Shown here one piece after another: positions 23,903 through 31,084 of a stretch of DNA of 64,000 nucleotides. The DNA is taken from contig NZ_LGED01000219.1 of the NCBI RefSeq assembly GCF_001280085.1, positions 49,173 through 113,172 of the forward strand. Direction: 5' to 3'. The stretch is from Saccharothrix sp. NRRL B-16348 (GTDB lineage: Bacteria; Actinomycetota; Actinomycetes; Mycobacteriales; Pseudonocardiaceae). Each line of letters starts with the position of its first letter. Position 1 is the stretch's first letter. The notes beneath the pieces are model-generated. The model ran no database searches, was not told the DNA's origin, and saw only the letters and a program-made list of their open reading frames with translations. The position numbers and the translations under genes were made by a program.

Positions 23903-26437
23903 GTGGATCTCCGCTATGAGGCCTACTGCTTCGCGGACCGTCTGTTCTACGACGTGCAAAACCACGCGGAAACCTCCGAAGACGATTTCTCGAAGGTGCT
24001 CCCCACGTTGCCGGAAGGCTGGTCGCAGGGCGATCGCAACATCTGGCGGCACACCTACCCGCAGGGCGTGCCCCTGCCGAAGCAGGGCTGGAAGATCCAC
24101 GTTTCGGCGACCGTGCTGAACGCGGGCGAGGTGCTGCTGAAGTCCTACGAGTACCTGGTCGCCCGCCGGATCCCGTTCAAGTACCTGCGCACCCGGTCCA
24201 TCGTGCTGGCCCGCAACTCGAAGTACGCGCCCCGTGAGGGCAGCGGCAAGCTCATCACCATCTACCCGGCCGACGAATCCGAGCTGGAGTCGACGCTCCT
24301 CGAGTTGTCCGAAATCCTCAAGGGTCAGTCGGGCGCCTACATCCTGAGCGACCTCCGCTACGGCGCCGGCCCGTTGTTCGTCCGCTACGGCGGATTCGTC
24401 GAGCAGTGGCTGGAGAAGGACGGCAAGCGCGTGCTGGCCATCGAGGGCCCGGACGGCGCGCTCGTGCCCGACCAGCGCAAGCCGACTTTCTGGACGCCGG
24501 AGTGGGTGAAGATCCCGGCGTGCCTGGAGGAGCACCTGGCCGTGCGCCGGGCGGGCAGCGCGGACGAGTTCCCCTACCGGGTGCTCCGCTCGCTGCACTT
24601 CTCCAACGGCGGCGGCGTGTACGAGGCGGTCCGCAAGTCCGACGACCGGCAGGTGGTGCTCAAGGAGGCCAGACCGCACTCGGGCCTGGACCGGCTGAAC
24701 GTCGACGCGGTCACCCGGTTGCACCGCGAGCACGAGATGCTGGAGGTGGTCGCGGGCGTCCCGGGCGTGCCAGAGGTGTTCGAGCGCTTCAGCGCGTGGG
24801 AGCACGAGTTCATGGCCATGTCCCGAGTGCCCGGCCGCCCGCTCGGCCAGTGGCTCGGCCAGCACTACCCGCTCACCCACCACGAGATCTCCGACGAGGC
24901 GGTCGCCGCCTACACCGAGCGCGCGCTGAAGCTCATCGCCGACGTCGAGCGGATCATCGGCGACGTGCACGCCCGCGGCCTGGTGTTCTGCGACCTCCAC
25001 CCGCTCAACATCCTGGTGGACGACGACGACTCGATCTCGCTGATCGACTTCGAGTTGGCGTTCCGCGTCGAGGAGGACAACAAGCCCACGCTCGGCTCGC
25101 CGGGCTTCCAGGCGCCGCCGGACCGCAGCGGCTTCGAGATCGACGAGCACGCCCTCGCCGCACTGCGCCTGTACCTGTTCCTGCCGCTCATCACCATTCT
25201 CGAACTCGCGCCGGTGAAGCTGCGGTCCCACGTCGACTTCATCCAGCGCCGGTTCGGCCTGTCCGACGAGTACTGCGCGAAGATCCTCGCCGGCTTGGAG
25301 CGCCGCGTCGACCCACCGACCGAGTCGCCCACGACCGTGCTGGACGCGCCGGAGCCGGAGCTGCCGGTGGTGCTCAAGATGGTCGCGACGGCAATCCTGG
25401 CCAGCGCCACCCCGCAGCGCGACGACCGGCTGTTCCCCGGTGACGTGGAGCAGTTCGAGACCGGCGGCGCGACCTTCGGTTACGGTGCGGCGGGCGTGCT
25501 GCACGCGCTGGACGTCGCGGGTCAGGGCCGGTTCCCCGACCACGAGCGGTGGCTGCTGGAGGCCGTGCGCCGCGACCCGCCGAAGGAGCCCGGCTTCTTC
25601 AGCGGCGCCCACGGCATCGCGTACGTGCTGGAGAACTTCGGCCACCACGACCTCGCGGGCGAACTGGTCCGCTCCTACGCCACGATGGTGCCCGACACCG
25701 AGGACCACGGCCTCGGCTCCGGCCTCGCGGGCATCGCGCTCAACCTGCTGCACTTCGCCGGCACGCGCGACGACGAGACCTACGCCGAGCAGGCGGTGGT
25801 GCTGGGCGAGCGCCTGGACACCGAACTGGCGAACGTCGAGCCGCCCGGCGACAAGGCCCGCGCGGGCCTGGAGCACGGATGGTCCGGTCCCGCGCTGCTG
25901 TTCCTGCGCCTGTTCGAGCGCACCGGCGACCGGCGCTGGCTGGACGCGGGCGTCAGGGCGCTGGAGCGCGACCTGGCCGAGACGATGATCGCGCTGGACG
26001 GCTCGACGCAGGTCCGGGACGGCACCGCCCGCACCCTGCCCTACGTCGGCACCGGCAGCGCGGGCATCGCACTGGTGCTCAACGAGTTCCGCCTGGTCGA
26101 ACCGGACCTGCCGGTGCTGGACAAGCTGCCGGAGCTGCTCGGCGCCACGACCGGCGAGTTCGTCATCCAGCCCGCGCTGATGCTGGGCCGGGCCGGTCTG
26201 CTGGCCACCCTCGTGCACACCGGTGGACCTCGGCACGCGATCGACCGGCACCTGACCTCGCTCGCCTGGCACGCCATCCCCTACCAGAGCGGACTGGCGT
26301 TCCCCGGCATCCAGCTGCGCCGGTTGTCGATGGACCTGAACACCGGTGGGGCGGGCGTCCTCATGGCGCTCGGCGCCCTCGCGAACGGCACCCCGGTGCT
26401 GCCGTTCCTCACAGCCCCGACCCTCGCGGGTCGGTAG
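23903..26437 (+). CDS. lanKC: Class III lanthipeptide synthetase (RamC/AmfT-like)
   Basis: 844 residues. GTG 23903 has AAGGAGG eight bases upstream and yields VDLRYEAYCFADRLFYD, the usual RamC-type beginning; the frame is open upstream but that part looks non-coding. Three domains: lyase-like N-terminus (about 1-215); Ser/Thr-kinase-like domain (about 230-480) with VVLKEARPH (ATP lysine near residue 254), catalytic RGLVFCDLHPLNILVDDD (Asp near 363) and IDFELAF (Asp near 382); and a LanC-like cyclase domain (about 520-844) with FGYGAAGVLHAL, LEHGWSGPALLFLRLF, YVGTGSAGIALVL and LNTGGAGVLMAL. The zinc Cys-His ligands of LanC are absent, as in class III. It phosphorylates and eliminates Ser and then closes labionin/lanthionine rings. 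Confidence 0.95.
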   Translation: MDLRYEAYCFADRLFYDVQNHAETSEDDFSKVLPTLPEGWSQGDRNIWRHTYPQGVPLPKQGWKIHVSATVLNAGEVLLKSYEYLVARRIPFKYLRTRSIVLARNSKYAPREGSGKLITIYPADESELESTLLELSEILKGQSGAYILSDLRYGAGPLFVRYGGFVEQWLEKDGKRVLAIEGPDGALVPDQRKPTFWTPEWVKIPACLEEHLAVRRAGSADEFPYRVLRSLHFSNGGGVYEAVRKSDDRQVVLKEARPHSGLDRLNVDAVTRLHREHEMLEVVAGVPGVPEVFERFSAWEHEFMAMSRVPGRPLGQWLGQHYPLTHHEISDEAVAAYTERALKLIADVERIIGDVHARGLVFCDLHPLNILVDDDDSISLIDFELAFRVEEDNKPTLGSPGFQAPPDRSGFEIDEHALAALRLYLFLPLITILELAPVKLRSHVDFIQRRFGLSDEYCAKILAGLERRVDPPTESPTTVLDAPEPELPVVLKMVATAILASATPQRDDRLFPGDVEQFETGGATFGYGAAGVLHALDVAGQGRFPDHERWLLEAVRRDPPKEPGFFSGAHGIAYVLENFGHHDLAGELVRSYATMVPDTEDHGLGSGLAGIALNLLHFAGTRDDETYAEQAVVLGERLDTELANVEPPGDKARAGLEHGWSGPALLFLRLFERTGDRRWLDAGVRALERDLAETMIALDGSTQVRDGTARTLPYVGTGSAGIALVLNEFRLVEPDLPVLDKLPELLGATTGEFVIQPALMLGRAGLLATLVHTGGPRHAIDRHLTSLAWHAIPYQSGLAFPGIQLRRLSMDLNTGGAGVLMALGALANGTPVLPFLTAPTLAGR

Positions 26438-26478
26438 CAGTACCCCGATTCATTCCCCCCGAATAAGGAGTTACCACC

Positions 26479-26643
26479 ATGGACTTCATCCTCGACCTGC
26501 AGGACATGGAGACCCCCGAGGCCGCTTCCAACGCGATGGCGTCGGGCGGCAGCAGCAGCGGTGGCGGCGGCAGCACGTCCGCCTCGGGCCTGTCCCTGCT
26601 GGGCTGTGGCGCCCACTCCACCGTGAGCCTCGTGATCTGCTAG
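26479..26643 (+). CDS. lanA: Class III lanthipeptide precursor (SapB/AmfS-like)
   Basis: A 54-residue peptide from ATG 26479, preceded by AAGGAG, 41 bases after the synthetase gene. The leader starts MDFILDLQDMETPE, containing the LDLQ motif recognised by RamC-type enzymes and the METPE stretch seen in AmfS-type leaders. The core follows a Gly/Ser-rich linker and carries two copies of Ser-x2-Ser-x3-Cys: SGLSLLGC (residues 36-43) and STVSLVIC (residues 47-54), separated by GAH. That is the two-ring layout of SapB and AmfS, hydrophobic in each ring, with the peptide ending on Cys. Predicted product: a two-ring labionin or lanthionine surfactant-like peptide helping aerial growth (inference). 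Confidence 0.93.
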   Translation: MDFILDLQDMETPEAASNAMASGGSSSGGGGSTSASGLSLLGCGAHSTVSLVIC

Positions 26644-26673
26644 TTCGACTCGCAGCTCAGCTGCATCCCGGAT

Positions 26674-26700
26674 GAGCGGCGCAGTCGAAGTGCGCCGCTC
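26674..26700 (+). terminator. Hairpin 1 after the precursor gene
   Basis: GAGCGGCGCA-GTCGAAG-TGCGCCGCTC is a perfect 10-bp stem with a 7-nt loop, 30 bases after the lanA stop. Confidence 0.85.
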
Positions 26701-26710
26701 ACCCGGTCAT

Positions 26711-26742
26711 CGGGGGTTCGACGGCATGCCGTCGAACCCCCG
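26711..26742 (+). terminator. Hairpin 2, perfect 32-bp palindrome before the ABC genes
   Basis: CGGGGGTTCGACGGCA is followed directly by its exact complement TGCCGTCGAACCCCCG with no spacer. In RNA it would form a long stem with a 3-4 base loop. It lies 10 bases after hairpin 1 and 47 bases before the first transporter gene. It is probably a second terminator or an mRNA-stability element giving more precursor than transporter mRNA. Confidence 0.8.
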
Positions 26743-26789
26743 ACACATGATGCGCCCGACCGCGGCAATCGTCATAGGAGTCCCAAAGC

Positions 26790-28382
26790 ATGGTGCTCTC
26801 TTCTGTCGTGCGGCGAGATCCCCGTTGGCTGCTGCTGGCGCTGAACGCGCTGCCGGCCACGACCGCCGGACTCCTCCTGCCCACCGCGCTGGCCTCGGCG
26901 GTGGACATGGCGCTGGCCGGGCGGCTGGACCGCGGCACGGTGTTGTGGCTGGTGGGGCTCGCGGGCGTGGAGATCCTCGGTGACGCGATCGGCGTGGTGC
27001 TGGCGGCGGCGATCACCGCGAGCGGCGCGGCGTGGCTGCGGCGCCGGCTGACCGCCCACCTGGTGGCCTTGGGTCACCCGGCGCGGTTCGAGCCGGGTGA
27101 CGCGGTGAGCAGGCTGACCGGTGACAGCGCGATCGCGGGCGGCGTCTCGGTGCTGGCGGTGAACCTGGGCATCTCGGTCGTCACCGCGGCCGGCGCGATC
27201 ACCGCGTTGGCGCTGCTGGACTGGCGGCTCGCCCTGGTGTTCCTGCTGAGCGTGCCGCTGGCCGCGTTGCTGGTGCGCTCGCACCTGCGGCTCACCGCCG
27301 CCGACGTGGCCACGTACCAAGAGGTGTCCGGCGAGCTGTCCGCACGACTGGTGGACGCCGTCGGCGGCCTGCGCACGATCGCCGCCTCCGGCCGCGCCGA
27401 CCAAGAGGCCGAACGCGTCCTGCGCCCCCTCCCCCGCCTGACGGCCGCCGGCGTCGGCATGTGGAGCACGCAGGCGCGGATGATCTGGCGGGCCGGCCTC
27501 CTCCTGCCCGCCGTGGAACTGGCCGTGCTGACCGCCGCCGGGTTCGGCGTGGTCGCGGGCCGGTTGAGCGTCGGTGACGTGCTGGCCACCCTCGGGTACG
27601 TGGCGCTCGGGATGACAGTGGTCGGCCAGGCCACCCTGTTGACGGCCTTCCAGCGCGCACGGGCGTCCGCGCAACGGCTGGACGAAGTGCTGTCGACACC
27701 CGTGCCCGCCGAGAACCCGCCGGGCGGCGCGGCGGCCGGCGAACTGGTGCTGACCGGTGTGAACGTGTCCGGCGCCCTGCACGACGTCGACCTGACCGTG
27801 CCCCCCGGGACGTTCGTGGCCGTGGTCGGCCGGTCCGGGTCGGGCAAGTCGGCGCTCGCGTCGGTGATCGGCGGGCTGACCCAGCCGTCCACCGGACAGG
27901 TGCGGCGCGGCGGGTCCGTCGGCTACGCGTTCGAGCGCCCCTCCCTCATCGGCACGACGGTCGGCGACACGGTCCGCTACGGCACGTCCCGCGATCAGGA
28001 CGAGGTGGAAGCCGCCTGCCGTGCCGCGCAGGTGCACGACGTGGTGGTGCGGCTGCCCGAGGGCTACGACACCCCGATGTCGGCGGCACCGATGTCCGGT
28101 GGTGAGGCGCAGCGGCTCGGCTTGGCGCGCGCGTTCGTGCGCGACCCGGCGGTGCTGGTGTTGGACGACGCCACGGCGAGCCTCGACATGGTGACGGAGT
28201 CCACTGTGGACCGTGCGGTCGAGTCGGCGTTGCCCGGCCGGACGCGGGTCGTGGTGACGCACCGCGCGGCCACCGCGCGGAGGGCGGACGTCGTGGTGTG
28301 GCTGGACGAGGGCCGGGTGCGCGCGGTGGGGCCGCACGCCGAGCTGTGGGACGACGACGAGTACCGGGCGGTGTTCGGCTGA
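26790..28382 (+). CDS. ABC exporter half-transporter 1 (RamA/AmfB-like)
   Basis: 530 residues from ATG 26790 (AGGAG upstream). The N-terminal membrane domain has about six helices (LALNALPATTAGLLLPTALA to GRLSVGDVLATLGYVALGMTVVG). The nucleotide-binding domain has Walker A VVGRSGSGKSALAS, signature MSGGEAQRLGLARAF, Walker B AVLVLDDATASLD and switch His VVVTHRAATA. The Walker B glutamate is replaced by Asp (LDDATA), and there is no clear Q-loop glutamine, so this may be the weaker ATPase site. It exports the modified peptide together with the next gene. Stop and next start overlap (TGATG). Confidence 0.88.
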   Translation: MVLSSVVRRDPRWLLLALNALPATTAGLLLPTALASAVDMALAGRLDRGTVLWLVGLAGVEILGDAIGVVLAAAITASGAAWLRRRLTAHLVALGHPARFEPGDAVSRLTGDSAIAGGVSVLAVNLGISVVTAAGAITALALLDWRLALVFLLSVPLAALLVRSHLRLTAADVATYQEVSGELSARLVDAVGGLRTIAASGRADQEAERVLRPLPRLTAAGVGMWSTQARMIWRAGLLLPAVELAVLTAAGFGVVAGRLSVGDVLATLGYVALGMTVVGQATLLTAFQRARASAQRLDEVLSTPVPAENPPGGAAAGELVLTGVNVSGALHDVDLTVPPGTFVAVVGRSGSGKSALASVIGGLTQPSTGQVRRGGSVGYAFERPSLIGTTVGDTVRYGTSRDQDEVEAACRAAQVHDVVVRLPEGYDTPMSAAPMSGGEAQRLGLARAFVRDPAVLVLDDATASLDMVTESTVDRAVESALPGRTRVVVTHRAATARRADVVVWLDEGRVRAVGPHAELWDDDEYRAVFG

Positions 28383-30109
28383 TGACGTACCTGCGGGCCT
28401 TGCGCGACCAGCGGCGCGGCATCGTCGTGCTGCTCGGCTGGTCGGTGTTGGAAGGAGTGCCCGCGCTGCTGTCCGGCCGGTTGGTCGGGTTGGCGGTGGA
28501 CCGGGGCTTCGCGGCCGGCCGGCCCTGGGTCGGCGTCGGGTGGCTGCTGCTGTTCGCCGCGGTCGCCGTGCTCGGCGGGTTCGGGCTGCGGCAGGTGTTC
28601 ATGCGGCTCGGTGCGGTCGTCGAGCCGTTGCGGGACGCGCTGGTGCGCCAGGTCGTGCGCGGTGTGCTGCACGGTGGTTCGCAGACCCGTCAGCCGGACG
28701 CGAGCGCGGTCGCCCGGATCACCCGGCACGTCGAGGTGGTGCGCGACGCCACCGCCGGTGTGCTGGTGCAGGCGCGGGCGCTGCTCGTGACCACGGCGGC
28801 GGCGCTGGTCGGGTTGGCGGTGACGGTGTCGTCGTTGGCGTGGCTGGTGATCCTGCCGGTGGTGGCGGCGCTCGTGCTGTTCGGTCTGCTGCTGCCGTCG
28901 TTGGCACGTGGCCAGCGGCGGCTGGTGCTGGCCGACGAGCAGTCGGCGGCGGTGGCCGGCACGGTGTTCCTCGGCATGCGGGACGTGGTGGCCGTCGGTG
29001 GTTCGGAACAGGCCCTGCACGACGTGATGGAGCAGGTGGACCGGCAAGCCTCGGCGACCGTGCGGATGGCGTACGCCACCGCGTTGCGCGGTGTGGTGAT
29101 CGCGCTGGGCGGCTTCGCGCCACTCGTGCTGCTGCTGCTCGTGGCGCCGGGGATGGTGCGGGCCGGCACGTTGACGGTCGGCGAGATCCTCGGTGCCGTG
29201 GTGTACCTGAGCACCAGCGTCCAGCCCGCGCTGCGTCGCTTGGCGGACACGACGAGCACCATCGTGCTCCGACTGGTCGTGGCGTTGCGCCGACTGGCAG
29301 AGGCCGCACCCCCGATCACAGAGCCGGCCGGCAACGCCAAACCCACCGGCCACGAAGTAGAGCTGCGCGGCGTGACGTTCGGCTGGAGCCCCACCGCCGA
29401 ACCAGTCGTGCGCTCCCTCGACCTCGTCCTGCCGGAGGGCTCCCACCTGGCCGTCATCGGCCCGAGCGGCATCGGCAAGTCCACCTTGGCCGGCCTGGTC
29501 ACGGGCCTCGTCGAACCCCAAGAAGGCACGGTCCTCTTCGGCGGCACCCCAGTCCGCTCCGTCACCCCGGAACTGCGCCACGAACGCATCGCCCTGGTCC
29601 CCCAGGAGACCTACCTCTTCACCGGCACCGTCCGCGAGAACCTGGCCTTGCTCACACCGTCGGCGTCCGACGCGGAGCTGCTGCGCGCGGTGGAGGCCGT
29701 CGGCGCGTCACAACTGGTGACGCGCTTGGGCGGCCTGTCGGGCACGGTGGGCCACGCGGGCGGAGGCCTGTCGGGCGGCGAAGCACAACTCCTGGCCGCC
29801 GCGAGGGTCTACGCGTCACCGGCGGACGTGGTGATCCTCGACGAGGCGGCATCAGCCCTGGACCCGTCAGCAGAAGCCCTGGTGGAACAGGCATTCGCAG
29901 CCCGAGGCGGCACCCTGATCGTGATCGCCCACCGACTCTCGTCGGCACTACGCGCAGACCTGGTCCTCCTGATGGACGGCGGCCCACCCCTCTTGGGCAG
30001 CCACCACGACCTACTGGCCACCTCCCCCCTCTACCGGGACCTGATGGCCGCCTGGCAACCAACCCCAACACCAAACATCCGCACAACGGACCCGGAACCA
30101 GCCCACTAG
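28382..30109 (+). CDS. ABC exporter half-transporter 2 (RamB/AmfA-like)
   Basis: 575 residues from ATG 28382, sharing one base with the previous stop. Transmembrane domain about 15-300, NBD about 320-560: Walker A VIGPSGIGKSTLAG, Q-loop LVPQETYLFTGTVREN, signature LSGGEAQLLAAARVY, Walker B VVILDEAASALD and IAHRLSSA. This NBD looks fully canonical, unlike its partner, suggesting an asymmetric heterodimer. From about 29290 the coding strand shifts to C-ending codons with more A (GAACTGCGCCACGAACGC), unlike the G-ending first half. The Pro/Thr-rich tail (WQPTPTPNIRTTDPEPAH) is not part of the ABC fold. Confidence 0.9.
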   Translation: MTYLRALRDQRRGIVVLLGWSVLEGVPALLSGRLVGLAVDRGFAAGRPWVGVGWLLLFAAVAVLGGFGLRQVFMRLGAVVEPLRDALVRQVVRGVLHGGSQTRQPDASAVARITRHVEVVRDATAGVLVQARALLVTTAAALVGLAVTVSSLAWLVILPVVAALVLFGLLLPSLARGQRRLVLADEQSAAVAGTVFLGMRDVVAVGGSEQALHDVMEQVDRQASATVRMAYATALRGVVIALGGFAPLVLLLLVAPGMVRAGTLTVGEILGAVVYLSTSVQPALRRLADTTSTIVLRLVVALRRLAEAAPPITEPAGNAKPTGHEVELRGVTFGWSPTAEPVVRSLDLVLPEGSHLAVIGPSGIGKSTLAGLVTGLVEPQEGTVLFGGTPVRSVTPELRHERIALVPQETYLFTGTVRENLALLTPSASDAELLRAVEAVGASQLVTRLGGLSGTVGHAGGGLSGGEAQLLAAARVYASPADVVILDEAASALDPSAEALVEQAFAARGGTLIVIAHRLSSALRADLVLLMDGGPPLLGSHHDLLATSPLYRDLMAAWQPTPTPNIRTTDPEPAH

Positions 30110-30158
30110 GCCTGACTGACCCAACAGCACCACAACGGACCCGCAACCGCCCCGCCGA

Positions 30159-30320
30159 GGCCCGATTTGACATGGGTTCGGGTGCTTTAGGCTGGTCGAA
30201 GCCGGGCAGGCTTGGCGGACGCTCTTCCCGCCAGGCCTGCCCGGCTTTGGCCTTCCCGCCAGGCCTGCCCGGCTTTGGCCTGCCTGGAGTGCCCGTAAGG
30301 GCCCCATGTCAAATCGAGCC
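30159..30320. repeat. Inverted-end repeat element with internal 28-bp duplication
   Basis: Inverted ends GGCCCGATTTGACATGGG (30159-30176) and its counterpart CCCATGTCAAATCGAGCC (30303-30320) enclose a 28-bp unit duplicated in tandem (30224-30251 and 30252-30279, each beginning CTTCCCGCCAGGCCTG). The left interior (GCCGGGCAGGCTTGGCGG, 30201-30218) is inverted relative to these units, so the whole forms a long hairpin. It lies between convergent genes and may act as a two-way terminator. The ends suggest a mobile or dispersed repeat. Confidence 0.6.
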
Positions 30321-30324
30321 GGAC

Positions 30325-30828
30325 TCAACCAACCCGGTGCAACCACGTCACCGGCGCACCATCGCCCGCCCGCCGGAACGGTTCCAGGGCGTCATCCCAA
30401 GCCGCGCCCAAGATCTCATCCACCCCGTGCGCGAACGACTCACCGCCTCTACTACGCGCAGCCAGTGCTCGAAGTTGGTCCTCTGAAACAACTATGTCGC
30501 CGTTCGCGCTCGTACGCGCGTGCCACAACCCCAACACGGGCGCGAAGCAGTACCTCACGCCATCCACACCTGGACTCGGGTCTTCCGTCACCTCGAACCT
30601 GAGCATCGGCCACGCCCTGAGCGCGGACACGAGTCGGGCACCGGTGCCGGCGTCGCCGGTCCAGTTGCATTCGGCGCGCAACTGACCAGGCGCCGCGGGT
30701 TGCGCCGCCCACTTGAGGTCCGCTCGCTCACCGAGGGTGCCCGAGATCGCCCACTCGACGTGCGGACAGACCGCAGACGGCGACGAGTGGACGTAGACCA
30801 CGCCACTGCTGCTGCCACGGGTGCTCAC
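30325..30828 (-). CDS. DUF3145 domain protein
   Basis: 167 residues from GTG 30828 (GTGAGCACCCGTGGCAGC). The start STRGSSSGVVYVHSSPSAVCPHVEWAI and the later GDAGTGARLVSALRAWPMLRFEVTEDPSPGVDGVRYCFAP are characteristic of DUF3145, an actinobacteria-restricted family of unknown function. As I recall, in Streptomyces a member directly follows fabF. Here the lanthipeptide cluster lies between the fatty acid operon and this gene, which may mark an insertion. Soluble and acidic, with no membrane segment. Confidence 0.85.
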   Translation of the reverse strand: MSTRGSSSGVVYVHSSPSAVCPHVEWAISGTLGERADLKWAAQPAAPGQLRAECNWTGDAGTGARLVSALRAWPMLRFEVTEDPSPGVDGVRYCFAPVLGLWHARTSANGDIVVSEDQLRALAARSRGGESFAHGVDEILGAAWDDALEPFRRAGDGAPVTWLHRVG

Positions 30829-31005
30829 AGCTGACCTCCGCTACTCGACGAGGGACGTCTTCCCCTACGACCTCTCGAGGATGCGGACGATCTTGCGAAT
30901 TCCCGACTTGGTCATTCTGCCCGCTGCGGCAGCAGTCCGCCATAAGAACCATCGCGTTCCTCACCCAGGCGGGTCAGATACAGGACTTTCGACCCCAAAA
31001 TCGGC

Positions 31006-31036
31006 GACCTCGCGGCCCGGACCGGGCCGCGAGGTC
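31006..31036 (-). terminator. Terminator after the subtilisin-like protease
   Basis: GACCTCGCGGCCCGG and CCGGGCCGCGAGGTC are perfectly complementary around a single A. On the minus strand the stem is followed by GCCGATTTTGGGG, giving a short T run. It lies 49 bases beyond the protease stop. Confidence 0.85.
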
Positions 31037-31084
31037 ACTTTCCGGGATCACCCGGGCACGTTCACGTGATCTGGAGGAGGCCGA

